A stretch of 34,446 nt of DNA from Clostridia bacterium (GCA_017632155.1 JAGBRZ010000246.1:1-34446); one strand, 5' to 3'; numbered from the stretch's first letter, positions 7,621 through 15,576 are shown. Notes: generated by a model from the sequence alone, not told the origin. Numbers and translations are program-made.

Positions 7621-9636
7621 ATGAAAAATATCAAATTTTGGGCGATATTTATCGTCTTGACTCTTTCGCTTACCCTTCTTTTTTCAGCTTGCGAAAAAGC
7701 AGGTGACGAAACGACAGCTCCCGAAATTACCGATGCTCCCACAGAGCCTTCGGATGTAACCACTGCAGCTCCCGAAACTACTGCAGAGGAAACTACCGAA
7801 ACTCCGGAAACCACCAAGGCAGAGGAAACAACAGAAGCTCCTCACGCACATTCTTTCGGCGCTTGGAATACCGTCAAGGTGGCAAGCTGCGCAGAAGAAG
7901 GATTGAACGAGAGAGTTTGCTCTTGCGGCGCAAAGGAAACAGAGGCTGTTGCAAAGACGGGTCACCGTGACGGCGAGTGGGTGATCGATAAAGAGGCTAC
8001 CGCAACCGAAGAGGGCTCGAAGCATCTCGAATGTGCCGTTTGCAAAGCAACGCTGAAGACCGAAGCAATTCCCGCAACTCCTCACACACCCGGTGAGTGG
8101 ATCGTGGATAAAGAGGCTACTTGCACAGAGAATGGCGCACGTCACAGAGTTTGTACCAAGTGCGGTGTAACCACTAATACAGAGGAGATTACCGCAAAGG
8201 GTCACACAGAGGTGACCGTTCCCGCAAAGGCTCCTTCCTGCACAGAAAACGGAAATACCGAAGGTAAGCATTGCTCGGTATGTGATGCGGTTATCAAGGC
8301 AACAGAAGTGATTCCTTCAAAGGGCGGTCACAAAGAAGGCGAGTGGATCGTGGATAAGAAAGCGACCGAAACCACCGCGGGTTCAAAGCATACTGAATGC
8401 ACTGTATGCGGAAAGACGGTAAAGACCGAGCAGATCCCCATGGTCGAGGTCAAGAAGACCGAGTACACCGTAACCGTTCTTGACGGCTTTGGAAATCCGC
8501 TCTCCGGTATAGAGGTGTCCTTCATCAGCGGAAGTGTTGAAGCAGCAAAAGTCAAGACCGATAAAAACGGTAAAGCCGCAGCAAAGCTTGTTTCCGGTGA
8601 GTATACGGTTGAGGTCCTCTCGGATGATCTTGCTCCTTCTGCTGAATCTTATAAAGTGAATGATGCATCTCCCTCGCTCGAGATCAAGCTTGTTGCTCTT
8701 GCGAATAATCCCGAGATGGTATATCCCGGTGATGTTGAAACCGACACAGTTCTTGCCGGTGTTTATACTGTAGACATTGGCTCTGTCCGTATTCCCGTTG
8801 AAAAAGGAAAGATCAGATATCTCTTCTTTATACCCCAAGAAGGAGCAATCTATCACATTTATACCGATTCCGACAAGGTTGAGGTTGGCTATTACGGCGG
8901 AAGCTTCTTTGTTTCTCAGACCAATATCGGAAATGTCGATGAAAACGGTGTTTTGATTCACGAATTCCTGCATACATCTGTCGGAAGCAAGGTTGTGTTT
9001 GGTTTGACTTCCACATCTGCTGCGGTTGACGAATGCACTTTGACTATCGTTAAGGCAGCAGACATCGAAATCAAGGATGAGGAACGTCCTTGGGATCAGT
9101 TCGTACCCACTCAGGTTCCGGCGAAAACTGTGGAAACTCCCAAGGGAAATATGAAGTATGTTCCTATTGAGATCAATTTCTCCACAATGCAGGGAACCAA
9201 GGAGATTCAGGTTGTTTATAACGAAAAGGACGGATACTATCATCTGCATAAGGCAGACGGACCGATCCTTTACGTAAGAATAACCCAGTCAACGAAATAT
9301 CTTGATCCGCTGAAAACGATCGCATCACTTACCAATATAGGAAAGGCATTCTATGATGAAACGGGTGAATTGATCAAGAAAGAATCCTATGTAGATGCGA
9401 TATATATTGATAAGCGACTTCAGCCAAATAACAATAATCGTTATTACTCTGATGTGGCTGACAAGAAATATGGTGTTGTTCCGCTTACCGAGGAGCTGAT
9501 CTACATTCTTAAAAATGCCGGCGAAAGCGACTGGTACAAGAAGGGCTCCCCCGATTATATTTTTGATAACGCCACCATCCCTGTTGACGTTATGCCCCAA
9601 AATGCTTGGCTTTTTGCCTGCGTATATTTTGAATAA
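7621..9636 (+). CDS. Lipoprotein with CxxC repeats, SpaA-like domain and shared DGYYH module
   Basis: The 671-residue protein begins with a lipoprotein signal ending FSAC (Cys24) and a Thr/Glu-rich linker to about residue 75. Four repeats of about 45-50 residues follow (about 77-275), each with a pattern like GEWIVDKEAT...C..CG and a CxxC pair: CSCG, CAVC, CTKC, CSVC, CTVC. These are surface repeats common in gut Firmicutes. A SpaA-like domain (about 278-360) resembles the one in the upstream protein, followed by a PPC-like beta region. The C-terminal module contains VYNEKDGYYHLHKADGP, nearly the motif of the upstream lipoprotein. It lies 13 bases after that gene with its own AAAGGTG site. 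It has no thioredoxin active site. It may be a structural partner, or a redox substrate through its many Cys pairs; that is inference. Confidence 0.78.
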   Translation: MKNIKFWAIFIVLTLSLTLLFSACEKAGDETTAPEITDAPTEPSDVTTAAPETTAEETTETPETTKAEETTEAPHAHSFGAWNTVKVASCAEEGLNERVCSCGAKETEAVAKTGHRDGEWVIDKEATATEEGSKHLECAVCKATLKTEAIPATPHTPGEWIVDKEATCTENGARHRVCTKCGVTTNTEEITAKGHTEVTVPAKAPSCTENGNTEGKHCSVCDAVIKATEVIPSKGGHKEGEWIVDKKATETTAGSKHTECTVCGKTVKTEQIPMVEVKKTEYTVTVLDGFGNPLSGIEVSFISGSVEAAKVKTDKNGKAAAKLVSGEYTVEVLSDDLAPSAESYKVNDASPSLEIKLVALANNPEMVYPGDVETDTVLAGVYTVDIGSVRIPVEKGKIRYLFFIPQEGAIYHIYTDSDKVEVGYYGGSFFVSQTNIGNVDENGVLIHEFLHTSVGSKVVFGLTSTSAAVDECTLTIVKAADIEIKDEERPWDQFVPTQVPAKTVETPKGNMKYVPIEINFSTMQGTKEIQVVYNEKDGYYHLHKADGPILYVRITQSTKYLDPLKTIASLTNIGKAFYDETGELIKKESYVDAIYIDKRLQPNNNNRYYSDVADKKYGVVPLTEELIYILKNAGESDWYKKGSPDYIFDNATIPVDVMPQNAWLFACVYFE

Positions 9637-9644
9637 ATAAAAAT

Positions 9645-9674
9645 ACAGCTCCGTTGCCTTGGCAACGGAGCTGT
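9645..9674. terminator. Bidirectional terminator between the lipoprotein operon and folC
   Basis: ACAGCTCCGTTGCC pairs with its complement ending CGGAGCTGT across a tiny loop; a short T-rich tail follows on both strands. It separates two convergent operons. Confidence 0.8.
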
Positions 9675-9682
9675 TGATTTGT

Positions 9683-10945
9683 TTATAAAGTTTGAATGAC
9701 CTCGCAGTACATATAAAGCGATCCAAGGCAGACAAGAGCCGAATCGTTGCTCTTAGCGTATGTCTTTGCATCGTCAAGTGCATCCGCAACGGATGCATAG
9801 GCGCTTGCGGTAATTCCAACGCCTTCAAGAACCTTGGCATATTCCTCTGCGGGAAGAGCGCGCGGATTTTGGGGAGTAATGGTGAATGCACGGTTTGAGA
9901 TCTCAGAGAATTTGCTTGCTATGTAATTATAATCCTTGTCTTTCATAACGCCCGTGAGTATGCAGACCTTTTTGTCGCCGAAGTATCTCTTAATACTCTT
10001 GACAGCGGTTTCGAGTCCCTCGGGATTGTGAGCACCGTCAAAGATTATCAGCGGATCGCGCGAGATGATCTCAAAGCGAGCAGGCCAACGCGCCGCAAGA
10101 AGCCCCGCACGGACGGCATTATCGGAAACGGTAAATCCCTTGCCTTTGAGTATTTCGATGGCACAGAGGACGTTTGCCGCGTTCTCGGGCTGATATAGAC
10201 CCAGAAGAGGAAGCTTTACTTCCTTATAATCAAGATAATTGAAGAGACTGCCCGAAAGATCGGAGGATATGATCTCAAGTCCCGATTTGTCAGCAAAGTG
10301 ATAATCCGCGTTCATTTCAGCTGCCTTAGCCTTTATGACTTCTTCAACGGATTTAGAGTTGCCTCCAAACAGAACTATTCCGTTTTCCTTGATTATTCCC
10401 GCCTTTTCTGCCGCTATCTTTTCAACAGTATCTCCAAGGAAAGCGGTGTGATCAAGTGAGATACCGGTGATAACAGAGAGCAGGGAAGAGGAGATGATAT
10501 TCGTCGAATCGAGTCTGCCGCCCATTCCCGCTTCAAGGATGACAACATCGCATTTCTTTCTCTTGAAGTATTCGAATCCGATCGCGGTAATAAGCTCAAA
10601 CTCTGTTGGCTTATCTTCCATTGAGTCTGCAAAAGGCTTGACGTATTCTGTGATCTCTGCAAGCTCGTCGTCTGCGACATTTTCGCCGCAGAACTGCATT
10701 CTCTCGTTGAAAACCTTGATGTAGGGCGAGGTGAAAAGTCCGGTCTTATACCCCGCGTGACGGAGCACGGAATCGAGCATCGAGCAGAATGAGCCCTTGC
10801 CGTTTGTTCCCGCAACGTGAATGAATTTCAATTCATTCTGCGGATTTCCAAGCTTTTCGCAAAGCGCGGAGATGCGCTCAAGTCCGGGCTTTGTGAAGGT
10901 CCAGCATATAGAATGGATATATTCAAGTGCTTCGGTGTAATTCAT
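9683..10945 (-). CDS. folC: Bifunctional folylpolyglutamate synthase/dihydrofolate synthase
   Basis: This enzyme joins glutamate to dihydropteroate and extends the polyglutamate tail of folates, using ATP in the cytoplasm. The Mur-ligase-like P-loop HVAGTNGKGSFCSML is near residue 45. A second landmark, IFDGAHNPEG, lies near residue 300. The 420-residue length matches the family. I set the start at 10945 (MNYTEALEYIH), which follows GAGGTAAC; an upstream in-frame start at 11017 lies inside folT. It begins four bases after the folT stop. The pair shares the THF riboswitch leader, which fits feedback of folate supply on both uptake and retention. Confidence 0.95.
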   Translation of the reverse strand: MNYTEALEYIHSICWTFTKPGLERISALCEKLGNPQNELKFIHVAGTNGKGSFCSMLDSVLRHAGYKTGLFTSPYIKVFNERMQFCGENVADDELAEITEYVKPFADSMEDKPTEFELITAIGFEYFKRKKCDVVILEAGMGGRLDSTNIISSSLLSVITGISLDHTAFLGDTVEKIAAEKAGIIKENGIVLFGGNSKSVEEVIKAKAAEMNADYHFADKSGLEIISSDLSGSLFNYLDYKEVKLPLLGLYQPENAANVLCAIEILKGKGFTVSDNAVRAGLLAARWPARFEIISRDPLIIFDGAHNPEGLETAVKSIKRYFGDKKVCILTGVMKDKDYNYIASKFSEISNRAFTITPQNPRALPAEEYAKVLEGVGITASAYASVADALDDAKTYAKSNDSALVCLGSLYMYCEVIQTL

Positions 10946-10949
10946 TTTG

Positions 10950-11492
10950 TTACCTCGTGTATTTCGTGAATGCCTTGTGCCTGAAAATGAGGCAAAGGAA
11001 GAAGCTTTCAATTGCAATGATAAGCGCGTAAGTCGGCAAGCGGTAGAGAAGCATCAAGGGGTATGAGAGATTGTAGTATGCGTATATGCCGAAAGTCTTG
11101 ACGATCAGCGAACCGACTGCGTGTGCGGCAAGAACCGAAAGGATAACGCGTACCGCACCGCGCTTTTTTATAATATAATTGGAAACGATACCGCTGACCG
11201 CTCCCACAAGTGCCGCTCCGAGGGTCACTATCGGCGAGATTGCAAAGCTTTGCGTAGAAAGAAAATAGCTCACCATATCCGAAACTATTCCCGTCACAGC
11301 TCCAACAACGGGTCCGAAAAGAATACCGGACATAATTATCGGGAAGTTTTCAAAGGTCACTCTGAAAAGTCCGTTTCCGAAATTGAGAAAATTCTTGCAA
11401 AAGATGCCGATGACAACGCTAAGCGCACCGAGCATTGCGGCGGTTGTAAGGACTTTTACGTTGCGAAGCCCGTTTTTTTGTTGTTTTGACAT
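10950..11492 (-). CDS. folT: ECF transporter S component, folate type (FolT)
   Basis: The 180-residue membrane protein has about six hydrophobic segments and is the substrate-binding subunit of an energy-coupling-factor transporter. The segment FRVTFENFPIIMSGILFGPVVG matches folate-family S components. It would pair with a shared EcfAA'T module encoded elsewhere. The folate assignment is backed by its position: directly behind a THF riboswitch and directly before folC. The ATG at 11492 follows AGGGGAGG, which can pair with CCTCCC in the riboswitch tail, so translation is probably gated by the riboswitch. An upstream in-frame start lies within the riboswitch and is rejected. Confidence 0.88.
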   Translation of the reverse strand: MSKQQKNGLRNVKVLTTAAMLGALSVVIGIFCKNFLNFGNGLFRVTFENFPIIMSGILFGPVVGAVTGIVSDMVSYFLSTQSFAISPIVTLGAALVGAVSGIVSNYIIKKRGAVRVILSVLAAHAVGSLIVKTFGIYAYYNLSYPLMLLYRLPTYALIIAIESFFLCLIFRHKAFTKYTR

Positions 11493-11500
11493 ATAAAAAA

Positions 11501-11653
11501 CCTCCCCTCGCAAACAGTTTCTCTGTGCGGCGGGAGGAAATGATAATATTTCCCGAGGCAACAGCGGGATGCGGTCGACCTGAGCGAATACTCTATCCCA
11601 CACGGCAACTCCCCGTCCGCGTGGATTTTAACGCAGGTTTTCCTACTCTGTTC
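11501..11653 (-). promoter_or_regulatory. Tetrahydrofolate (THF) riboswitch and expression platform for folT-folC
   Basis: On the minus strand, AACAG near 11652 pairs with CTGTT near 11560 (P1). The conserved strings GAGTAG, GCGTTAA and GCATCCCGCT lie between, as in known THF aptamers. Downstream, CCTCCCG (11531-11537) can pair with the folT Shine-Dalgarno (11501-11508), or alternatively with CGGGAAA (11549-11555). That gives two exclusive stems, so control is probably translational. I inferred the fold by eye without a covariance model. Confidence 0.82.
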
Positions 11654-11664
11654 ACAATAACAAT

Positions 11665-11693
11665 ATTATATACCTTTTTGCGAAGTTTTGCAA
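11665..11693 (-). promoter_or_regulatory. Promoter of the folT-folC operon
   Basis: TTGCAA (11688-11693), a 17-base spacer and TATAAT (11665-11670) on the minus strand. The start of transcription would fall about five bases before the THF aptamer. Confidence 0.82.
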
Positions 11694-11711
11694 TACCTTT
11701 TAGCAAAAAAC

Positions 11712-11740
11712 TTGACAAAAAACGCACTTTGTGGTATAAT
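11712..11740 (+). promoter_or_regulatory. Promoter of queT
   Basis: A perfect TTGACA (11712-11717), a 17-base spacer and TATAAT (11735-11740). It diverges from the folT promoter, with about 20 bases between the two -35 boxes. Confidence 0.92.
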
Positions 11741-11745
11741 ATCTC

Positions 11746-11790
11746 GCGGTGAGTTCGAAACCATCCTCACCTAAAACAAAACTACGGAGA
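11746..11790 (+). promoter_or_regulatory. preQ1-I riboswitch
   Basis: The stem GGTGAG (11748-11753)/CTCACC (11766-11771) encloses a C-containing loop (TTCGAAACCATC). It is followed by the A-rich tail TAAAACAAAACTA and CGGAG. This is the class I preQ1 layout, in which the tail GG pairs with loop CC to form a pseudoknot. GGAG is also the ribosome binding site of queT, ten bases before its ATG, so ligand binding should block translation initiation. Confidence 0.88.
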
Positions 11791-11799
11791 ATAAGCAAA

Positions 11800-12291
11800 A
11801 TGCAAAAAAACAGAAAACACATCCGCCGTCTGTGCGAGGCGGCACTTATCGCGGCGATCTACGTCATCCTGACCTACCTTTGCGCGGCTGTCGGAATGAG
11901 CAGCGGAGCGATCCAACTTCGTTTTTCGGAGGCTCTTTGTATCCTTGCGATATTCACCCCCGCGGCAGTGCCCGGTGTGGCGCTTGGATGTTTTATGGCA
12001 AACCTGCTCACGGGTTGCGCACTTTGGGATATCGTGTTCGGAACGCTTGCAAGCCTCATTGGAATGATCGGATGCAGAGCGCTGAAAAAGTTCCCCTACC
12101 TCGCCCCCGTACCCTACGCGCTTGCGAATATGGTGATCATCCCCTTCGTCGTCAAGCTCGTATACAGCGCGCCCGAAGCACTTCCACTCATCTTCCTGAC
12201 CGTCGGAATCGGCGAGATCATTTCCGTCTTCGGTTTCGGAATACCCCTTTACCTCGCGCTGAAAAAACATAGCAGCAGAATATTTAAATAA
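11800..12291 (+). CDS. queT: QueT-type ECF S component for queuosine precursors
   Basis: The 163-residue protein has five to six hydrophobic segments and a QueT-like body: GAIQLRFSEALCILAIFTPAAVPG, then FMANLLTGCALWDIVFGTLASL. It would bind preQ0/preQ1 or queuine outside the cell and work with the shared ECF energizing module. The ATG at 11800 is chosen because GGAG at 11786-11789 is embedded in the preQ1 riboswitch; an earlier in-frame codon at 11749 lies inside the aptamer. It is a single-gene unit with its own promoter and terminator. The preQ1 aptamer confirms the substrate class. No queuosine biosynthesis genes are nearby, so the cell may salvage the precursor. Confidence 0.9.
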   Translation: MQKNRKHIRRLCEAALIAAIYVILTYLCAAVGMSSGAIQLRFSEALCILAIFTPAAVPGVALGCFMANLLTGCALWDIVFGTLASLIGMIGCRALKKFPYLAPVPYALANMVIIPFVVKLVYSAPEALPLIFLTVGIGEIISVFGFGIPLYLALKKHSSRIFK

Positions 12292-12295
12292 AGAA

Positions 12296-12327
12296 AATGC
12301 AGATCCTTCGGTTTCGGGATCTGCATT
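12296..12327. terminator. Terminator shared by queT and the ABC permease
   Basis: AATGCAGATCC and GGATCTGCATT form a perfect 11-bp stem. A-rich and T-rich flanks on both sides suggest bidirectional action between two convergent genes. Confidence 0.85.
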
Positions 12328-12332
12328 ATTTA

Positions 12333-12959
12333 TTATAGTTCTCTCTTTCTGTAGAACACGATCGAAAGAAACCACGAGAGTGCGAATATTGCAATGCAGA
12401 GAACACACGTTGACGGTACAGAACTCAAAAGGTCAACGTTAGAAGGAATATCATTGTTAAATGCTTTAGCTAATACTGTGCCTCCCATAGATATGATTAT
12501 AGCTACAAATATTAAAGACAATCTGCCCTTTTCCGCGCCGGATTTGAACATAAACGGAAGGGTGAATGCAGGAGGAATTAGCGACATAGTCAGCAAGGAC
12601 AACGTAAACGTGCTGAATTCAGCTATTTCAAATGCGCCACTGGAAACCATCGTTGCAGCTTGTGCACAGCTGATGAGAATAAATATAGCTCCCTGAATAA
12701 TCAGTGTAATAATGTATTTGACGTTTACTATTTGCGCACGAGTATAGGGAAATACTTCACTGTATTGGAACCAGCGGCTGCGCTCATCGTAAGCTAAGAG
12801 ACTATAAGGGATAAGTCCTGTGATCATAGGGCTATAAAAAGCAAAGAAAAGAAGATCTCGTGTTGTGAACGATAACAGTGCGAGTATAAGAGCAAGTATA
12901 ATATTTCTTTTGCAGTCCTTGGCCGTCATATATAGGTCTTTGATAATAAGTCCCTTCAT
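12333..12959 (-). CDS. ABC-2 type transporter permease
   Basis: The 208-residue protein has about six membrane segments and begins MKGLIIKDLYMTAKDCKRN. That is the usual start of small ABC-2 permeases found with YtrB-like ATPases. Its start directly abuts the stop of the ATPase gene with no gap, so the two are translated together. The pair probably exports or responds to a membrane-active compound such as a peptide antibiotic. The substrate is inferred only from the family and from the GntR regulator. Confidence 0.82.
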   Translation of the reverse strand: MKGLIIKDLYMTAKDCKRNIILALILALLSFTTRDLLFFAFYSPMITGLIPYSLLAYDERSRWFQYSEVFPYTRAQIVNVKYIITLIIQGAIFILISCAQAATMVSSGAFEIAEFSTFTLSLLTMSLIPPAFTLPFMFKSGAEKGRLSLIFVAIIISMGGTVLAKAFNNDIPSNVDLLSSVPSTCVLCIAIFALSWFLSIVFYRKREL

Positions 12960-13802
12960 TTATTTTGCCTCCTTTACCATAAACAGAAAGAGTTCTTCGA
13001 TCGTTATCGGGCTGATCTTGATATCTGCGGGTATTTTATCCCGCAAGACCATCGCCTCGATTCCGTAAGAGGTTTCTTTTTTGTGCTTTATAAATTGCGG
13101 CTCAATATGAGCGAGCTGTTCGGATGAACAGTGAATTATACCATACTCTGAGAGTAGCACGTCCTTTTCCTCGCAGAGAAGCAGCTTGCCCTTGTGCAAA
13201 AATGCGATGTAATCGCAAAGCTTTTCAAGGTCGCTGACGATGTGTGAAGATATCAGTATCGAATGGCTTTCATCTCTTGTGAATTCATAAAACATTTCAA
13301 CAACCTCGTCGCGTACAACGGGATCAAGTCCGCTTGTTGCTTCATCAAGGAGAAGAAGTTTTGCCCCATGCGACATAGCGATAGCAATGCCGAGTTTCAT
13401 CTTCATACCGCGTGAAAAATCTTTGAATTGCTTTTTATCGGGTATGGAAAACTTGGTCAGAAGATGATCGTATTCATCCTGATCCCAATTTTTGAAGGTG
13501 TGTTTCATTACTTTACCGACCTGCTTGGCGGTCAGACATTCGGGAAGGCCGACTTCATCCATAACCACGCCGATATCTTCCTTGCTAAGCTTGATATTCT
13601 TTTCGTTGTCCTCACCAAGGATCTTGATGCTTCCGCTGTCCTTATGGATGATGTCAAGTATCAGCTTGATAGTTGTACTCTTGCCTGCACCGTTTTCACC
13701 GATAAGACCCATAATACACCCGCTCGGCAGAGTGAGGTTGAGGTTGTCAAGACGAAAATCCTTAAAGGATTTGGTCAGATTTCTTATTTCAAGTGCATTC
13801 AT
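12960..13802 (-). CDS. ABC transporter ATP-binding protein (YtrB-like)
   Basis: The 280-residue ATPase has Walker A GENGAGKST (about 36-44), a signature region FSRGMKMKLGIA in which the canonical LSGGQ is replaced, Walker B LLLLDEATSGLD and the switch ISSHIVSD. The signature variant FSRGM is common in this drug/antimicrobial-peptide subfamily. It powers the adjacent permease. Its ATG overlaps the regulator stop by four bases. Confidence 0.9.
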   Translation of the reverse strand: MNALEIRNLTKSFKDFRLDNLNLTLPSGCIMGLIGENGAGKSTTIKLILDIIHKDSGSIKILGEDNEKNIKLSKEDIGVVMDEVGLPECLTAKQVGKVMKHTFKNWDQDEYDHLLTKFSIPDKKQFKDFSRGMKMKLGIAIAMSHGAKLLLLDEATSGLDPVVRDEVVEMFYEFTRDESHSILISSHIVSDLEKLCDYIAFLHKGKLLLCEEKDVLLSEYGIIHCSSEQLAHIEPQFIKHKKETSYGIEAMVLRDKIPADIKISPITIEELFLFMVKEAK

Positions 13803-14176
13803 TCTTTTTCCTCCATAATGAATGTTATCATTTCAATGATATCGTTGCGGCTCAGATTGCAGGATGAAGCAAGCGCGGCGATATCTTCAATATGCTTTTC
13901 GATTTTTTTGAGATTTTCTTCGCGTAGAATTTCGGTGTTCTTCGGGGCAACATAGCAACCCTTTCCTGGAAGAGTGTAGATAAAGCCCTCCTTTTCGAGC
14001 TCCTCATAGGCGTGCTTGGTGGTGATAAAGCTGATACGAAGATCTTTTGCAAGTCCTCGTATCGATGGGAGCATATCGTTTTCTTTGAGCTCCCCGCTGA
14101 TAATTTGGTTTTTTATCTGTGAATAGATCTGATTGTAGATCGGTTCACCGCTTTTTGTGTCTATAAGAATTGTCAC
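13799..14176 (-). CDS. GntR-family transcriptional regulator, YtrA subfamily
   Basis: The 125-residue repressor has an N-terminal winged helix: PIYNQIYSQIKNQIISGELKENDMLPSIRGLAKDLRIS...TKHAYEELEKEGFI. A short C-terminal helical tail follows, the hallmark of the YtrA subfamily, which lacks a large ligand domain. I start it at GTG 14176, seven bases downstream of GAGGTG; an upstream in-frame start at 14236 would lie before the promoter -10 box. It is first in an operon with the ABC ATPase and permease and probably represses that operon through the dyad at 14195-14219. Confidence 0.87.
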   Translation of the reverse strand: MTILIDTKSGEPIYNQIYSQIKNQIISGELKENDMLPSIRGLAKDLRISFITTKHAYEELEKEGFIYTLPGKGCYVAPKNTEILREENLKKIEKHIEDIAALASSCNLSRNDIIEMITFIMEEKE

Positions 14177-14194
14177 GTCATCACCTCTGTTACA

Positions 14195-14219
14195 ACTGTG
14201 TATATACATTATACACAGT
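14195..14219. promoter_or_regulatory. Perfect dyad operator over the -10 box (probable YtrA-type site)
   Basis: ACTGTGTATA and TATACACAGT form perfect 10-bp inverted arms with a 5-base centre. The dyad covers the -10 element of the operon's promoter and ends about 20 bases before the GTG start, the expected place for autorepression by the adjacent GntR protein. Confidence 0.85.
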
Positions 14220-14236
14220 AATAACACGTTTGTCAA
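14208..14236 (-). promoter_or_regulatory. Promoter of the GntR-ABC operon
   Basis: Minus-strand TTGACA (14231-14236), a 17-base spacer and TATAAT (14208-14213): a full consensus, which suggests a strong promoter held off by repression. Confidence 0.9.
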
Positions 14237-14254
14237 TAGTTTTTTGAAAAAAAG

Positions 14255-14287
14255 AAGACGGAAAATCGAAATTTTCCGTCTTTTTTG
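14255..14287. terminator. Terminator of the YmdB operon
   Basis: AAGACGGAAAAT and ATTTTCCGTCTT form a perfect 12-bp stem with a CGAA loop. A T-tract follows on both strands; on the minus strand it ends the operon whose last gene stops at 14296. Confidence 0.85.
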
Positions 14288-14295
14288 ATATTAAA

Positions 14296-15063
14296 TTAAA
14301 AAACGATCCTTTCCGCCTTTACGCATTTGTCACCCGCAAGGGAAAAAAGCGCGCCGTGGGCGGTGACTTTGCCTTCTGCCACTCGGTAGCGCTGAGGCAT
14401 AGCTGTGGTGAAGCCTTTGATGATGCAATCTGTTGCAACGCCGAGGATGCTTACGTCGGGGCCTGTCATACCAATGTCGGTTATGTAACCCGTGCCGCGG
14501 GGAAGCACTTGCTCGTCCGCGGTTGCAACGTGCGTATGCGTTCCGAAAACAACAGACGCGCGTCCGTCAAGATAGTATCCCATCGCAAGCTTCTCGCTTG
14601 TTGCTTCGGCGTGAAAATCGAGAATTGCGACGTCGTAATTACCCGATTCACGTTTAAGTATCGAATCGGCAACCTCAAAAGGAGATGCCAGCGATACCTT
14701 CATTGATACGTTGCCCTGAAGATTCATCACGAGAACTCTCACACCGCCCGCATTCACGATAACGTGGCCGTGTCCCGGTGCGTTGCCCGGGAAATTCGCG
14801 GGGCGAAGAATATATTTTTCATCATCGAGATAGGAATAGATGTCATATCTGCCAAAGGCGTGGTTGCCCGTTGTTATGACGTCTGCGCCCGCATAGAATA
14901 TATCCTCCGCATCGTTTTGACCGATTCCGTGGATCTCTGCTGCATTCTCGCCGTTGACGATAACGAGATCGGCGGAGTACTTTTGCTTGATATTATGGAG
15001 ATTTGCGCGCAGATAGGCAACGCCCGCCTGCCCCACAACATCTCCAATTGCAAGAATTTTCAT
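14296..15063 (-). CDS. ymdB: YmdB-family metallophosphoesterase (TIGR00282)
   Basis: The 255-residue protein matches YmdB, a dinuclear-metal 2',3'-cyclic nucleotide phosphodiesterase that affects biofilm and motility decisions in Bacillus. Metal-site motifs are present in order: GDVVG near residue 7, NGENA near 38, GNHAFGRYD near 67, DFHAEATSEK near 148 and GTHTHVATAD near 173. The GNH motif normally continues TWD or similar; AF here is a mild variant. It is the last gene of an operon with an ECF S component, and its ATG immediately follows that gene's stop. I see no dedicated regulatory site. Confidence 0.9.
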   Translation of the reverse strand: MKILAIGDVVGQAGVAYLRANLHNIKQKYSADLVIVNGENAAEIHGIGQNDAEDIFYAGADVITTGNHAFGRYDIYSYLDDEKYILRPANFPGNAPGHGHVIVNAGGVRVLVMNLQGNVSMKVSLASPFEVADSILKRESGNYDVAILDFHAEATSEKLAMGYYLDGRASVVFGTHTHVATADEQVLPRGTGYITDIGMTGPDVSILGVATDCIIKGFTTAMPQRYRVAEGKVTAHGALFSLAGDKCVKAERIVF

Positions 15064-15576
15064 TTAAATTGCCTTTTTGAGCCACTTTCCCGCGGCCTTG
15101 GATACTATTACGTAAATTACTGCGCCGAGCGCACTCTGTGCGAGATTGAAGGGAATGCCCGCAAGAGCTGCCATACCGTTTTCGTACATAAATACTGCCT
15201 CAAACGCCCAATAACCAACGGCGCAAAGTATTATTGCAGCTGCAAGCGCGATAATATTGTGCCAAGACAGCATAGGCTTCTTGCGTGAGAAGAAGAGAAC
15301 TGTCAGAATTCTGATGATGACGGTGATGGGTATGTAAATTGCATATCCCACGCAAAGGTCGGCAAGTCCGACACCTACAGCCGATGCAACCATTGCATAG
15401 GGAAGGGGAAGAAGCGCGGACGCGAGAAATACGATTCCGTCACCAATGTGAACGTATCCGACGGGGAGCGGGACTTTTACAAGAAAGGTTGCGACAAAAA
15501 CGAGCGCGGCAAACATTGCGCTGATGCAGATGAGTTTGATGTGGTTGTGTGATGCAGTGTGTTTCATTGTTGGCAA
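15064..15576 (-). CDS. ECF transporter S component, substrate unknown
   Basis: The 170-residue protein has five to six hydrophobic segments and the S-component signature PVGYVHIGDGIVFLASALLPLPYAM. It should bind a vitamin-like molecule and pair with a shared ECF module. No riboswitch precedes it and the substrate cannot be named. The start is ambiguous: TTG at 15576 lies six bases after AAAGGA, whereas the ATG at 15567 overlaps the upstream stop (ATGA) but sits 15 bases from that site. I use the TTG. Neighbours (LRR protein, YmdB) do not point to a pathway. Confidence 0.8.
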   Translation of the reverse strand: MPTMKHTASHNHIKLICISAMFAALVFVATFLVKVPLPVGYVHIGDGIVFLASALLPLPYAMVASAVGVGLADLCVGYAIYIPITVIIRILTVLFFSRKKPMLSWHNIIALAAAIILCAVGYWAFEAVFMYENGMAALAGIPFNLAQSALGAVIYVIVSKAAGKWLKKAI

